DNA of 64,000 bases from Bigelowiella natans CCMP2755 (taxonomy: Eukaryota > Cercozoa > Chlorarachniophyceae). The DNA is taken from the NCBI GenBank assembly GCA_000320545.1, contig ADNK01000697.1, forward strand, positions 140,001 to 204,000, in the 5' to 3' direction. The notes beneath the pieces are model-generated. The model did no database searches. It saw only the letters and a program-made list of their open reading frames with translations, and was not told the origin of the DNA. This document shows, piece after piece, positions 23,605 to 36,859 of the stretch. Made by a program: the position numbers and the translations under genes. The stretch's first letter is position 1, and the number at the start of each line of letters is the position of its first letter.

Positions 23605-24530
23605 TCATTGTCTCAAAATGCCATACCCAGGGACTGAAACGTCTTTCACAAGTTGGGACTTTGGAATGCTGCTCGGAAACTCGAACCTGCCGTCAATATT
23701 CAGCACATTAAGAAGTTGGAGAACGTGTGTGTGTAAAGAAAATACGAATATTTTATTCTTGCGCACGCTAATGCGGTATCCTAGTTCGTATATCTTGTAA
23801 TGTACGATGGGGACATAGTCTCAGTAGCATGCTAATTTGCGACAAATACCCTTCGAACTTCGCCTGAACTTCCCACGTTCCCTTGAAACGCAATTTATAA
23901 TGATTTCCAAGAACACAGTAAAATATTGGGAATCAGTAGATGGCACGTTTCGATAACAACATCAGATTCAGCGCAAAATCGCGAAAGCTGGAAGAGCATC
24001 TTACCTCCATCCAACTCGGATATTCTTGAACGCCTTTGTACACGCAAAGAAGATTATTGGTACACGTGCTACTAACGGCAATGAATATGTTCCACAGACC
24101 TGGGATACGATTGAAGACTGCTTTATCCAATCGGCGTTTCTCGAGTCGCTCTCTCAGTGTTGCTAATAGAACAATTCGTAGCGGTGGGTGATACCAGGAA
24201 CTTCCGAAAGCATCCAGAATATTTCTCAAAGTTACTATATATCTATTATTTGTATCTAGTGAACAACCAAAATACATCAAGTTTCGTATGCTGTTAGGCG
24301 ATTGTACATGCTTCCGCGCTTTTGAGATAGATGGACGATAGTAGAATCCCTCCGAGGGTACGACGGCGCCCCAGTCTTCGTCCATTCTGGCCACAGCCAT
24401 GAGTTGCTCTATCCACTAGAATACGGCTAGTTTGGAGCTTTGAAAATCGTCGAGGAACTGCGCTTGAAGGATGGAGGGCGACCATCACTATGAGGGCGAA
24501 GCACTGAACTCGCCCAGTATGCCTACACAA
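23605..24530 (-). CDS. Secreted protein sharing a domain with the 0.1-1.9 kb gene
   Basis: The N-terminal frame (from about 24530) has a short hydrophobic stretch (CFALIVMVALHPSSA) that could be a signal peptide; the exact start is not clear. A long exon (to 23933) encodes SIRNLMYFGCSLDTNNRY, PPLRIVLLATLRERLEKR and VSSTCTNNLLCVYKGVQ. A last exon (about 23815-23605) reads YELGYRISVRKNKIFVFS, then LNIDGRFEF, and ends GYGILRQ before TGA at 23605-23607. The Y..x(4)R..xIFV and DGRFEF motifs match the 3' exon of the gene at 147-1944. Paired cysteines fit an extracellular protein. Family unknown. Confidence 0.5.
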
Positions 24531-25024
24531 CCACGCATTTGTTTGGTTCGAACGAAAGGGAAGGGTTTCTCACACAATAAATCCACCGTACCAAAGCCTA
24601 GGTGAGGTGGCTTGATGCAGTCTCATCCTCGATATACGCTCGCGGGACGTTGCTGCTCCGGGTTCGTAGCTCCTGGCACGTTGACACGTGAATGGCACGT
24701 AGAGGAGTGAGAGCGATTGCGTAAAAAAATACAATATGGGTAAAAGAGTTGTCGCAAGGTAGAAACCCCACCAATAATGGAATTTCCGTCCTTCATTTTC
24801 CGGGAGAGGAATCCTATCCGGTAGTACCCGTTATTTGTTTCCAGCGACCTGGTGGTGATGGCCGGGCCTGGTTGGCGCGAAGGTGTTTGGATTTGTAGAT
24901 TCCAAAGGGGGGGGAGGGAACTCAGATCTGGAGGCCTTGAGGACAGATGGAATCATTTTTTTTTGTAATTTAGGATGAAAATCTGGACGGGAAATTGCAC
25001 GGGTAACGGGTAGGAGTGGAGGGG
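24531..25024. promoter_or_regulatory. Divergent spacer upstream of FANCM
   Basis: About 500 bp between the minus-strand secreted-protein gene and the FANCM start codon. Contains purine-rich and poly-A/T runs; no clear promoter element. Confidence 0.4.
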
Positions 25025-28000
25025 ATGAGCGCTTGGGACGTGGAGGACGACGGCTTCTTCGATGCAAACTTCGAAGCAATAGACGCCGCCTTGTGTGCAG
25101 CAGAGAGTTCTGCAGGGAACAAAAATGAAAACGCGAAAAGAAGCAACTGTAGTGAAGGGGATGATCCAAATAATAATACCCATCGTAAGGAGATATCCAC
25201 ACGGTGCTTCGTGTTGCCCAAGAACCGCTACTGCAACGCTGCCAACAACCTCACCCAGCCTAGCAAGTGGCCAGATAAAAGGAAACCGTTGGGCAATGTT
25301 TCAGTAAATGCCCAAAGTATCCCAACTAATGGACAGTCTCAGAGTGATTTCCAGTCTTCTGGTTCAAGCGGAAATAAACTACAGTTTTCGTCTTCTTCCT
25401 CCTCTTCATCGGCTTTTATGCCGGACATGTACAACCGGCATCAGAAAACGATGGGAAACTTTTTTGTCTCTAGGGCCAAGGAGTTCTCAGTGGATGAAAT
25501 TGAGAAAATGGTTGGCGAGTACAATAAAGACTCCCCCGTCCCTCTTGATGCACAGGCCGCTCAAGCTTGGGTATATCCAACAGATCGTGAGGTTCGGAAG
25601 TATCAGCTGGTGAGCCATTACTCGAGTTTCAGACAATACATTTCTTCCGATTTTTGTAGATTAGAAAGCATCGAGAAACTCTGGCTTTGTGACGTAATTG
25701 TGGTGATTGCTTAGGACATTGCGAAAGCATGCCTGACCAGAAATACGCTCGTTGTGCTTCCGACGGTCTGTATACTGATTAGCTTCGTCACATTTTGCAT
25801 AAATTACGTCTTTCTGGAAATATTTTTTTAGCAGGTGCCGTCTCATGTGACATTTCTTGCTATTTTTCTTATGTCACTCAGGGCCTCGGAAAAACGCTGA
25901 TTGCGGCTGTCGTAATGTACTGCTGCAATGTTACTAATTAAATTTAAAATAGAACAGTCCTCACAAACGCAATCCTGTTAGGTACAATTTTTATCGGTGG
26001 TATCCGACGGGAAAGTGCGTATTCCTAGCAACCACGAGGCCGCTGGTCTCTCAGCAAATCAGGGCCTTCCATGAAATCATGCATATTCCGCAGGAGCATT
26101 CTCACCGAATGTTTGGAAAGGTTTGTTTTTATAGTTTCATCTCGAAAATTTTGGTTTTATGCCTCGTTATGTCCCGTTCAGATACACAGCGTTGTTACGA
26201 TGATCATTTTCTCTCTCGGAGTGTGTGCGTTTTATTTTTGGGTTGCATTGAGAGTTACTGGGATGGTGAGCAAGACCGATGGTGTGAGAAATAAGGCGTA
26301 AAGACGCTGCTCCGTAGAAAGTAGAATTTAGTAAGGGCATCGCACATCTAACATCTCCCTCTCACCTGTCTCTCAGGTAGTGAAGAAGAAACGCCAGGCT
26401 GTATGGAAAGATCCAACACGGCGAGTGCTCTTCTGCACGCCGCAAGCATTCCAAAGCGATATAAACTCTGGAAATGTCCCTCTCGACAAAATAGTCTGCA
26501 TCGTAATCGATGAGGCCCACCATGCAACAGGAGATCACGCCTACGTCAACACCATCCGAGAAGTGGCCCGCGCAACGGATCGTTTCCGTATCATCGGCCT
26601 CTCCGCCACTCCGGGAAAAGACGTGGAGACGGTACAAACGGTGGTGAGGAATTTACGATGTCGCCAGGTGATTCATTGCAGCTGGTGGGCGGGACAGTTA
26701 TGGTGAAGAATATTGGGTGGTTTAGGAAAGTTTCTCTTGAGAAGCAGATTTTACATCCAATTGTAGAAAATATAAATTATATAAAATGTATATACATAAT
26801 ATGAAACTTGTGCTTCGTACATGATTACTTTTGTGTCAGATCGAAATCCGCGACGATGAGGATCCGGATGTGAAACGATACATCCACGGCAAGTCATTCC
26901 AGCTCGTAGTCTGTAAAATGAGCCCAGAGATCCGCAACGTTCTCAATCTTCTCCATGGCATGATCGGCAGGCTCGTAGGAGCATTGTCGCGAGTGCGGGC
27001 GGCACCCTTTGTCAGCCCTCCTAACGCTTCCAAGTTTCTATTCGTAAGAAGTTGGACCGAATTTCGTGGAAGGCCAGGAGTTGACCTTAGCCGTGAGCAG
27101 GTGACGAGGGCAAATGGTCACTTTACCACTGTGATCAAGCTCATTGATGCGAGGGATAAGCTCAGAAACTACGGAATTCGAAGCTGTCAGCAGCATCTGC
27201 TCACCAACATTGTGAATGCGGACAGGAAGAAGGTAGGCCTGTTTGAATGCCGGCGCTCCAGGGAGTTTGGCCACATTATGACGCTGATCGACGAGATGCT
27301 CGCGCGCGGGGAGACGCATCCTAAGATCCCCCAGCTCCGCAACCTGCTGCTGGAGCATTTTGAGGCCCATGAGGATGCAACCAGGCGGAATAGCAGTGGC
27401 AATTGCAAGGGAGGGGAGGGCGACGACAGCGTGTACAAAAAGGATGTTGCTGATGGCTCAAAGTCATCGACTACGAAGGCAATCGTCTTTACACAGTATA
27501 GAGACAGTGTGGCGGACATCGTGCGCTTTCTTCGCGCCTCGGAGCCAGTGATTCGGCCGGTGGAATTCATCGGACAGGCACAAAAGAAGGATGGGAAGGT
27601 ATATTATCGTCGTCATTGTCGTCGTCGTCCTCAATGACTACACAGCGACATGTTCACCCACATAGGCACGAGAATCTCCATTCCGCCATGTTATTGAAAA
27701 CACGAATGTGTATGTGCTATAATTGTTGACAGGGACTGACTCAGAAGCAGCAAGCTAAGGTTCTCCGCAGATTCCACGCAGGAGAGGTGAACGTGTTGGT
27801 CGCTACCTGCATCGCAGAGGAGGGGCTAGACATCGGCGAAGTGGATCTCATCGTAGCATTCGACGTGAGCAAGTCCAAGATACGCACCGTGCAGCGCATG
27901 GGACGCACCGGCCGCAAACGCTCCGGCAAGTGCATCACGTTGGTCAGCGAGGGAAAGGAGGAGGAGGATTACAAGAAAAGTATGCGCGAGGCTCGCAATG

Positions 28001-29875
28001 GACTCCGCCGGCTGAAAGGCCACATCCTCCGCAAGCTAGAGCTCCAATTCAGCACCAACCACAGGATGCTTCCCAAAGGCTATTTTCCCCGCCTTGAGCA
28101 GAAGGAGCTCGCGAACAGCCAGAAGTACGTCACGCTCACACAGGAGAAGCGGGAGGCCAGGGAAGCACGCCGTGCCAGGTCTGCAGGGGGGGGGGCGTTC
28201 GCTTTAATCCCTTCGGAAAGGAAGTGGCTCACGGATCATTACAAGCTCAATGAAGAGGAGCTGGTAGCATTCCGAGAGCAGAATACGCTTCGACTCGACT
28301 CTTTCCCTGAGCTCCAGAGTACTCCAACAACATTTCACAAGGTGAACAAGCGCGCCCGTCACGGATTCAGGCGTCGCTGGCTGTCATTTGCTCTTTATCA
28401 TCATCATCATCATCATAATAACACGTCATTTTATTCTCCTTTCTTGTAAACAACACGTATGTTAGGTGGCCCATTCTTCCATGACGCAGATCTTCTGCCG
28501 CATGATGTCGCTCATCCAATCAGGGACTTTTCAAGAAGGCCTTTGGGAGGGCCAAAGGGAGGAGGAATGGGGGCACGCCAAAGAGCGCTACAACGCTCTG
28601 GAGGACGAAATGGAGCATCATGAGGATGATGATATTTGCAAAGGACAATGCAAGGACGATAATGAGAGATTCGGGAGGCGTGAGGGGAAAGAAGTACCCG
28701 ACCATATTGCATCCGAGTACCTAGGAGAGAGCAATCAAGCAACACACCCAACAAATGAGTACGACGTTGAAGATCATAGAGGAGGCAGTGTTGATGGTGG
28801 TGATGATTATGATGATGATGACGATGAGGATCATATCGGAGGAGGAGAAGATCCTATGCAAATCGTCGATGGTGGGAAGGTACAGAGAGAGCAAGATGAA
28901 ACTTGCTCAGGAATACAGTCATGGTTTGAAGAAGACGGAGGGGGGGGAGGAGAAGAGCAAACAGCAGGAAAAATGGAAAAGAGAAATGTCGCCCATTTTT
29001 CGGTGAACAGAGCGAATCAGCAGCAAGGCAACGCCTCTTCCTCCTCAAAAGCTACGATCCCTACTTTCCAGGAAGAAAAGAAACGAAGAAAGCTTATCTG
29101 GCATGGTAGGGAACGAAGGCCTGTTGCTGCAGCACCCACAGAAATAGTCCACCAGTCCATTGAAGCATCCTCCTCTCAGAGCTTCGATTCACTGCTCACA
29201 ACCGAGTGGTCGGAGTGCAAGAACGGGGGGGGGGCGACTGCCGGGATAGAAAAAGCGACGAAGACGAAGATAAAGAAGAAAAAGAAGACTAACCGGCAGA
29301 AGAACAAGAAGAAGAAGAAGCAAAAACAAGAGGAAGATCCTTCAAAACCAACCCCTGCACGCCGTTGGCGGAGTGATCCGGAAAAGCAAAACAACTCGGC
29401 AAGGGCGAGTGGTGGTCCAGTGGGGGGAGGGGGCGCGGGGAAGAATAGAATCACTAAATATTTTAAGATGACGCCCGGTACATGCTCCTTTAAGAAGGTC
29501 CTAGCGCACTCAGATGCATCAAGCAAAGAAGAGAAACAAACTGGAAGAGCGCTCGTCAATCGACAGCAGCGCTCCCAAAGGAAAGAGGCCAACAGAGGCA
29601 CAAATAGCGGCAGTGATGTGCAGAGCAGCGATAGAAATGAATTATCGACCAAGAAGAAAAAGAGCAGCAACTGGACTTGCTCAGCTTGTACGTTTATCAA
29701 TATACCTCGTGCTTCTATATGCAAGATTTGCGGCACAGAGAAGATCAGTGATTCTATCCCGCAGCCTAGGGACTGTATTGGGAAATCCTTAGCCGCAGTC
29801 GCCCCCCCTCAATCATCTGAAAGATTTTCTAATGTAAGCTCAAATGCTAATTTTCTTTAATGATTAAAATTACAA

Positions 29876-29918
<43 letters not shown>

Positions 29919-32521
29919 TTCTCTAATAATCACTCTCCTCCAAAAAAACAGACGCTCCGTCAATCAGCAACACCAGTTATAGGGCGCAAGCCTTTACCAC
30001 CACCATCATCGTCATCATCATCAGAATTCGCAGTTAGATTGAACAACTCGCCGAGGCAGCATCATCATCATCATTCTAAGAACGGCGCATCATCAAGTCG
30101 CAACAACGTCGTCGGTTCCAATGCCACAATAACCAAACGCAGGCTATTTCGACCAGAATTGCTCGTCCTACACCTCCTCGACAACTCCGACCCATGGCAA
30201 AAAGCGCGTGGCTTGCTACGATTCACTTCAGCTGCTTCTTCAGATTCTAACGCAATGTTCGGCAAAATGTGTATTGGCAACATCTTTGGCCGTGGTGACG
30301 GTAGTGGTAGTAATGGTGGTAGTGGTAGTAGTAGTAGTAGTAGTAGTAGCGAAATCCGAAAGAGCTTATCGATCTTCAACTTGGGGGTTGCTCCACCTGA
30401 AACCTCAAACTTTAAGAGGATTGTTCTTCGGGAGGGACAACACGCTCCTGCTAAGACAAAGACGTCAGCCAGGAACATCAAAAGAATGAAGAAGAAGAAG
30501 AAGAAGCAGCAGCGGAAAGAACAGCAGAAGACCCTATCTTCCTCTGCCGTCTCACCTTCACCAGCTGCTCCATCCACAATACGAAACAACACCCATGTAA
30601 TCGCTAAGTCAGGCTGCTCCTTCTCAAACCTTTGCCAGTCCTCCCCCTCCCCTAAATACAAGAAACATTTTCGAGCTCCCAAGGACAAGTCATTCGCCTC
30701 AACCGCGTCGTCTTCTTCACGAAAACGAGGGCGATCTCCACTCCCAAGCTTTGCGGTTGATGGCCAGCTCCTGCAGCGAATGTCGCCTCCAGATTCCGTG
30801 CGCACAATGAAGTCACGAAAGAGAAAATATCATGAGGAAAAATCGCGAGTCGTTGAGTCTCCTAGGAGCCTGTACACAGAGAGCAGCATCACTTCTTCGT
30901 GCAAGGTATTGACTCAAAGTTGCACGCTATTTTCAATATGCTTGCGTTTGGCCTGTCTTATGAAGTTTGTGTTTGTGTGGGTGTGTGGGTGTGTGTATGT
31001 GCACAACTTTATGAAACGTGTGCTGTCTTAGCTCGTATCTTCGGAAAGGAAGGTGATGATGGCAGGATATAACAGCAAACAGCAGCGGGAACGAACCCTC
31101 AAGAAACGAGTCATCATTTCTCCCGTCTCCACTCCAAAGTCCTCCTCCTCGGCCTCCCCCTCATCATCTCACAAATCGTTGGTTTCCGCATCCTCCTCCT
31201 CCTCGTATCCGAAGACGATTCTCAAGAAGTATTCCCCGGCTAGCAGTATGGCAGGAGGGGCAAGTAGTAGCCGGAGCGGACGCACAAAAGTCCTCTCGAA
31301 GCGACGGGTTTCGTGGGAAGATCAGGTTGAGAAAATAGCTTCTTCTTCTTATTCTGCTGCGGCGAAGATGTCTTCTTCACGTAAACTAGCACCTCGGAAT
31401 GCTGCGCTCTACCCTGGTAATGATAGAGCAGAGAGGGAGCTTTGTGGCCACCGTGTAACGAAAGAGGGGGGGGGGAAGGAAGATGAAGAGGGTGGGAAGG
31501 GGAGCAAAAACGACGTTGTGGATTTGGTCAATGGCCGAGCCAATTACAACGAAGACGATGCGAAAGGAGAGGAGGGGGGGGCGGGGGGTAATCTTCCTGC
31601 TTCCCGACAACTCGGAGCCAGTCGCCTATCTTCTAACGATATTACTAGTATTGGCGGAAAGAAGAAATTGAGGAGGTTGCGTCGAGTTGGTGATAGAGCG
31701 AAGATGAAGAAGAAGAAGAAGAGGAAAGAGGAGGAGAAGCAGAAGCGTGAGAGAACGATGGAGAGTAGTCGACGAATGCCACAACGACAGCCTCTACCGT
31801 CTCGATGGAATGTAATAAATAGTGATGAGGAGGAAGAGGGGGGGGGAGAAGAAGAGGAAGAAGAAGAAGAAGAAGTAGATGATGACGACGACTCAGTAAA
31901 GGAAAAGGGGTCTGACAACGACGATGATGCCTTTGACGATGGTGATAAGAATAATGGTGATTCTCACATTTGCGAAAGAAGACAGAAGCGAAAGCTACAA
32001 CGGAACAGGCGACAGCAATGTGGAGGAAAGCGGAAGAAGCCTTCGATTCACGAATTTATTGACTCCCAAGCATCAGCCTCGGATGGCAATAGTAATGATG
32101 ACGAGTCGGACGATTTGGACGGAACACTGGACAGCTTTATCGATAACCGTAGCGAAATCACACAACAGACTGCAGACAGCAACAGTGCGTTGGTTGGGGG
32201 GAGAGAGGGGGGGGGGGGGGGGGAGGAAGAGGGGAAGCAGATCGGAGGTGATACGCGTGCTTTCATTCCATATGTGTGCTAAATATACACAATGCAAACA
32301 CAACATAATAAAGCGGGCGGTACACTTATGCGTGTTGTATATGCGTTTGCGTTTCAGGCGGTTCTCCCTCTTCTCCTTCAAGGAAGCAGCATGGCCGTCA
32401 ATCGGTTGGCGGTGGCGCTGAAGATATGTCAGCTGTTTATCTTCGCTCCCTTCAAAGTCCTCCGTTCGAGAGGCATGCCTTCTCTCGCAGCGTGCTGCCA
32501 AAACGATTCAAAGGTATTGTT

Positions 32522-32560
<39 letters not shown>

Positions 32561-32934
32561 GCTTTCTATCTATCTATCTCTATCTCTCTTTGTGCGTGTG
32601 AGTGTTGGGGGGGAGGGAGGGTGAAGTTACGTGATCTGAGGAAGTAATCCACCTTGGTACTAGGGATCATAGATATAGCAGAGAAGTACGCCCGACGCGC
32701 CCATGACGCCAATGGCTACGGCTCCGAGATCATTGATGAAGAGGAAGAGGAGGAGGTTCGTGATAGGTCGTTTGTGACATGCTCATCTACTACTCCTTCC
32801 TCCGTTTGCTCTGCTACTGCTACTGCTACTGCTGCTGCTGCTGCTGGTGGTGCTGGTATTACTGCTGCTGCGGCGAAAACTGGAAAGGAGAACAACAGAA
32901 ACTTCAGACTCGGTTCCCGCCATCATATCGTCAT

Positions 32935-32965
<31 letters not shown>

Positions 32966-33428
32966 GTCTGCAGAAGCGATGATAGAGCAATGAAGTTGCT
33001 GAGTAGTAAAAATTACGGATGTCCCTCCGACGATTTGCAGGCAACCAGCAAGAGGCTTTTTGCGATGGGGGGGAAGAAGGAGCAGCAGCAGCAGCTGCGT
33101 ATGGGCGCATCTAGACGACCGGTTGAATCGATCGGCGGGGGCTTTGATGATGACGATTTCAACGATTTAGAAGAGGCTCTATGCAACATGCCAGGTAGTG
33201 TTGTGCTGCTGGTGTTGCTTGTATTTTGCCGCCATCAGCATCATCAGCATCATCAGCATCATCATCGATGTAAATGTCAATCCTCGTCGTAAAATGGGTT
33301 ATAGAGAAGTGAGAGTAGGGAAGGAGCATATGCATCATCTCACTAATGGGTAGTTTCGCATTCAGCACTAACACCAACAACACATCATCACCATTATTAT
33401 CATCACCATCATTATCATCACCATCATT

Positions 33429-33461
<33 letters not shown>

Positions 33462-36141
33462 TTAGAATCGGAGCTGCTTTCCCAGGCACCGACCTCCTCA
33501 AACCATGCTTCAGGAATCATCCCAGCCCAGACGACTCTACTAGATGATGATAATGATAAAAATAATGATGATGATGATGACAATGATAATGATAAAGGTA
33601 GGAGGGGAGGGGAGGATGGATACGAGGATGAGGAAGAACTCTCTCCCCTTCCCAACTTCTCACTTCGGAGTCGTAGAGACGGATTGGGCAGGAAGAGCGT
33701 AACGAACGAAATCTCCTCTGGGCCGTCTCTTAAGGGGGGGGGGCAGACGGTGGAAAGCAGCAGGGTGGAAGTTGGTGGAAAACAACAACAACAACAACAG
33801 CAGCAGCTTCGAACAGAACGAAGACGACAAAAACCCAAAAGAGCCCGACCTCCCGAAAGCAGCAGCAGCAGCAGCAGCAGCGAGGATGAAGACGATGACG
33901 ATGGAGACGAGGACGATCTTCCTTGCTTCACGCTTTCTGGATCCACCAAAAGACTGAAAGAACAACTTCATCGGGATGACGATAAAGCAAACAAGGAGAA
34001 CAGCAATCGTAGTAGCAGTAGCAATCCGAACACCAACATTTCTTCCACCTGGAGCAATACCAAAAAGACAGAGCTATCTGGGATTACATCGAAACAGAAT
34101 TCTTCTTCTTCTTCTTCTTCTTCGCTTCGTCCCCCCCCTGAGCCTCCAGACGGCGCTGAAGCAGATGTTGTAACGGTGGTGGTTGTGGATTCGAAGCAAA
34201 CCAACTGCATCTCCGTCTATAAGGAACTAAGAAAAAAGTAGTGCTTAGCAGCCCTAAGACCCAATCGAAGTCTTTAGTTGAGAATAGCTACATAGTAGTA
34301 GAACTAGGAGGAGTAGTTGTAGTAGTGGTTCTTGTTCTTCTTTTTCGTCTTGTTGTTGTTGTTGTTGTCTTTGTTGTTGTTGTGATACGCCTATCCGAGA
34401 GACCAATTGTGGATTGGTTGTGGTTGGTGTTGCCTTTTTGCTGTGTCGTTGTACGAAAAGTCATCAGCGCTTTTTCTCTATCTTCCCCTTTTTGAGAAGG
34501 ACAGACACAGCCTCTCACCCTTCTCTCTCTGGCAGCAGCAGCAGCAGCGTCATGTAGTTCGCCTCAAGGCTGTAATATTGTCTAAACTATTTGAACCGAA
34601 CTTACCTCCCATCTGCAATGATAAAAAAAAGGCGAATCGAGACATTAGTAACCAGCTTGCGTTGTGTGGATTTCATTGCCGGCCCTCGATGCGGAGTCCT
34701 TCGTTTCTCGAAGTCAGATATCAGCAAACGTGCCGCCGACAACGATAACACCTCGTGGAAGGCGCGGGTCCAAGATGCAGCCAGAATATTCGAAAAGGTG
34801 GTTGCTTATCTGCACAAAAAACTCGTTTGTCGCATAGGAATGATGAATACGCAAAGCATTGCAAACGTCTAGAGCAATGCGCCAATTGTTTAGTATATGT
34901 AAGCTGCCACACGATAACCGGAAGATATGCGTGTTTAGGTGGTTTTGGTTGTTCAAAATGACCATAAAAGGTCCGAAGCGTACATCGCGAAGATGGGGGA
35001 TAGGTGAGAGCATCATCGATTCCTATGTATCATCATCATCATCATCATCTAGCATTGGCAGTAGCAGCACTCGTACGCGTATCTTCTTCCTGCAATTGGT
35101 CGAAGCCTACTACTACCCAATATCGCTCACCACACAACAACAACATAGAGTTGTTTCAATCGTCTCTAAAGCATAGCCTTGCTATTTTAGTCCGTCCTAC
35201 CATCGGAACATAGCGAATCTGACAGCAACCCCAGGAATAGCAGTAATGTACAGTGATGATCCAAAGCACTCGGCGGAGCTGGTGAGCGTACTCACCCATA
35301 CTTTTATCGCGACGATGATGACGATGCTTTTCTTTTCAATGGCGTCCATGATTATGTTTGTGGCGATGAGAACGATGGGCATTCATTTGCATATTGTACA
35401 TCGGCAATGTCGCACGGTCGCGCGGATTTGTCTCCTTGGTTGCTCAGCTCTGTAACTCTCCGTCCTTCCTCTTCCTCCAATTCGCCCTGCTGCTTTCAGA
35501 TCTACAGCATATGCATTACGGAGCAGCGCCATCTGAAAGAGCGGATCGAGCTGTCTAAAGAGGTGTAACCATAGCACGCATGGCTTGCGTGCTGTATTAG
35601 CTATCTTTATGTTACTGCGTCGCCATATGTATAAAGATATATATATATATATATATATATATTCTCACAATATAGACTCAGAGTCGGTGGGTGTGTAAGT
35701 GCACGGGTTTTGAGGTGTGTGTGGCTGTGCGTGTGTGGCTGTGCGTCTTCGCATTACAGCTCAAAAGCGGAGATTGTAGTCTAGAGAAAGAGATACAGTT
35801 TCTGTGCTCGATTCCCGGAGTCCACTACGTGCATGCCTTGAGCTTACTAACAGAATTCAAATTCTGCCTAAGGTGAGCAATATTAACGTCCGTATGTCCC
35901 CTTTCACTGTTGATGAAACTATCTGTGAAGACTTATTCGATTTATTCTATAATTTCCTCACTAATCTGCCACTACTGCTTGCCAAAAAACAATTGTAAGG
36001 GACGCTCTTAACGCTCCGCTCAAGATTTTGGAAGAAAGGATGAGGAAGCATCTTATGTCCCCGATGAAATCGAGGAAATTCTACGAGTTTGTAAGGCGGG
36101 ATTACGATAAGAGCATGCTGCTGAAGAACCTACCTTCGTGA
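25025..36141 (+). CDS. FANCM: FANCM-type DNA repair helicase with ERCC4-like and HhH C-terminus
   Basis: Acts at stalled forks and crosslinks as a DNA translocase of the FANCM/Mph1/Hef group. ATG 25025 ([12 protein letters not shown]). Helicase exons, in order: [37 protein letters not shown] (motif I), [20 protein letters not shown] (Ia), [16 protein letters not shown] (DEAH, II), IIGLSATPG (III), [18 protein letters not shown] (IV), [19 protein letters not shown] (V) and [16 protein letters not shown] (VI). A helical insert (26840-27470) separates the two RecA lobes, as in the family. After the helicase comes a long, low-complexity, acidic and Ser-rich region containing a RanBP2-type zinc finger ([20 protein letters not shown], 29671-29730) and the [11 protein letters not shown] segment seen in relatives. 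Near 34165 VVVVDSKQT starts an ERCC4-like fold, with [18 protein letters not shown] where the nuclease motif ERKxxxD should be. [16 protein letters not shown] (35790-35840) is the tandem HhH. Ends at TGA 36139-36141. Confidence 0.88.
29882..29913. repeat. (CT)n in FANCM intron
   Basis: Pure CT run on the sense strand, shortly before the 3' splice site of the intron, so it may act as the polypyrimidine tract. Confidence 0.9.
32524..32558. repeat. (CT)n in FANCM intron
   Basis: CT run followed by CTAT variants on the sense strand, again in an intron of the FANCM gene. Confidence 0.9.
33426..33464. repeat. (ATC)n trinucleotide run
   Basis: ATC/TCA units just before an AG at about 33464, preceded by longer CACCATCATTATCAT units. 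Probably intronic in FANCM. Confidence 0.8.
35639..35662. repeat. (AT)n in FANCM intron
   Basis: Pure AT run in an intron between the ERCC4-like and HhH exons. Confidence 0.9.
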
Positions 36142-36671
36142 CATCGGATGTACTGTATGTAACTGCTCATATTCTTAATCTAAACTAAATGATAACGGGT
36201 GGTGCGGTGCCGGTGCATTTTAGATGCAATTGACACATCACGGATCATGTTGTTACTAGCTAGCTAGTCTATTTATGAGTACACACATACATAGATGTAT
36301 ATTTTTGCTGCCTGCGCGCATGAGCCTGAGTCTTAATTATTAAGTAAAGCGCAAGAGCGATGTTGTCAGGCTAGCAGGGGCAGCAAGATTTGTTTGCCGT
36401 CCTATTGATAAAATCTTAATGGTGTCTATTATCTTCATGATCGAAGAACTCGTGATATTTGCGGAGACCGTCGCCTGTGCTTTTGTCTAATACGTCGAAA
36501 CAATGCGCGCTGCACGTAATATCGGCACTTTTCCAAATACATCATTCTGCAATTTGCATGCGTCAAAATGTTGCGCAACAATAATGATCGATATAGACTC
36601 TTGCTTCGAATACAAATGCAAAACAACGCATGTCAAGCAATGTATACATGCTGGCATACGCTTGTACGCTG

Positions 36672-36824
36672 CATTGCATAGCTACATTAGGATGACCATT
36701 GAAAAAATTTAAACATTTCATTACATCCGTCTCATACGTAAGCGTTGTAGCCGCCACTCTGCATATCTACATTATAGGATGACAATTGAAAAAATGTAGT
36801 CATTTCATTACATCCGTCTTGCAT

Positions 36825-36826
<2 letters not shown>
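36672..36826. repeat. Imperfect direct duplication, about 90 bp period
   Basis: Two copies of a segment containing ggatgac(c/a)attgaaaaaat and catttcattacatccgtct, about 90 bp apart and diverged by several substitutions. Confidence 0.8.

Positions 36827-36857
<31 letters not shown>
36827..36857. repeat. (TA)n microsatellite
   Basis: Pure TA run directly following the second copy of the 90-bp duplication. Confidence 0.9.

Positions 36858-36859
<2 letters not shown>

Noticed and set aside
29176-29736. 186-codon minus-strand ORF with Phe/Leu-rich, membrane-like stretches
   Set aside because: Complement of Lys/Glu-rich FANCM coding sequence; the apparent helices are the reverse of AAG/GAA codons.
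30071-30805. 244-codon minus-strand ORF inside FANCM
   Set aside because: It is the complement of Ser/Lys repeat codons of FANCM; its poly-Leu/Phe runs are repeat artefacts.
33368-33949. Minus-strand ORF rich in Ser, Leu and Met
   Set aside because: Produced by ATC, AGC and GAT trinucleotide runs in FANCM; no domain-like part.
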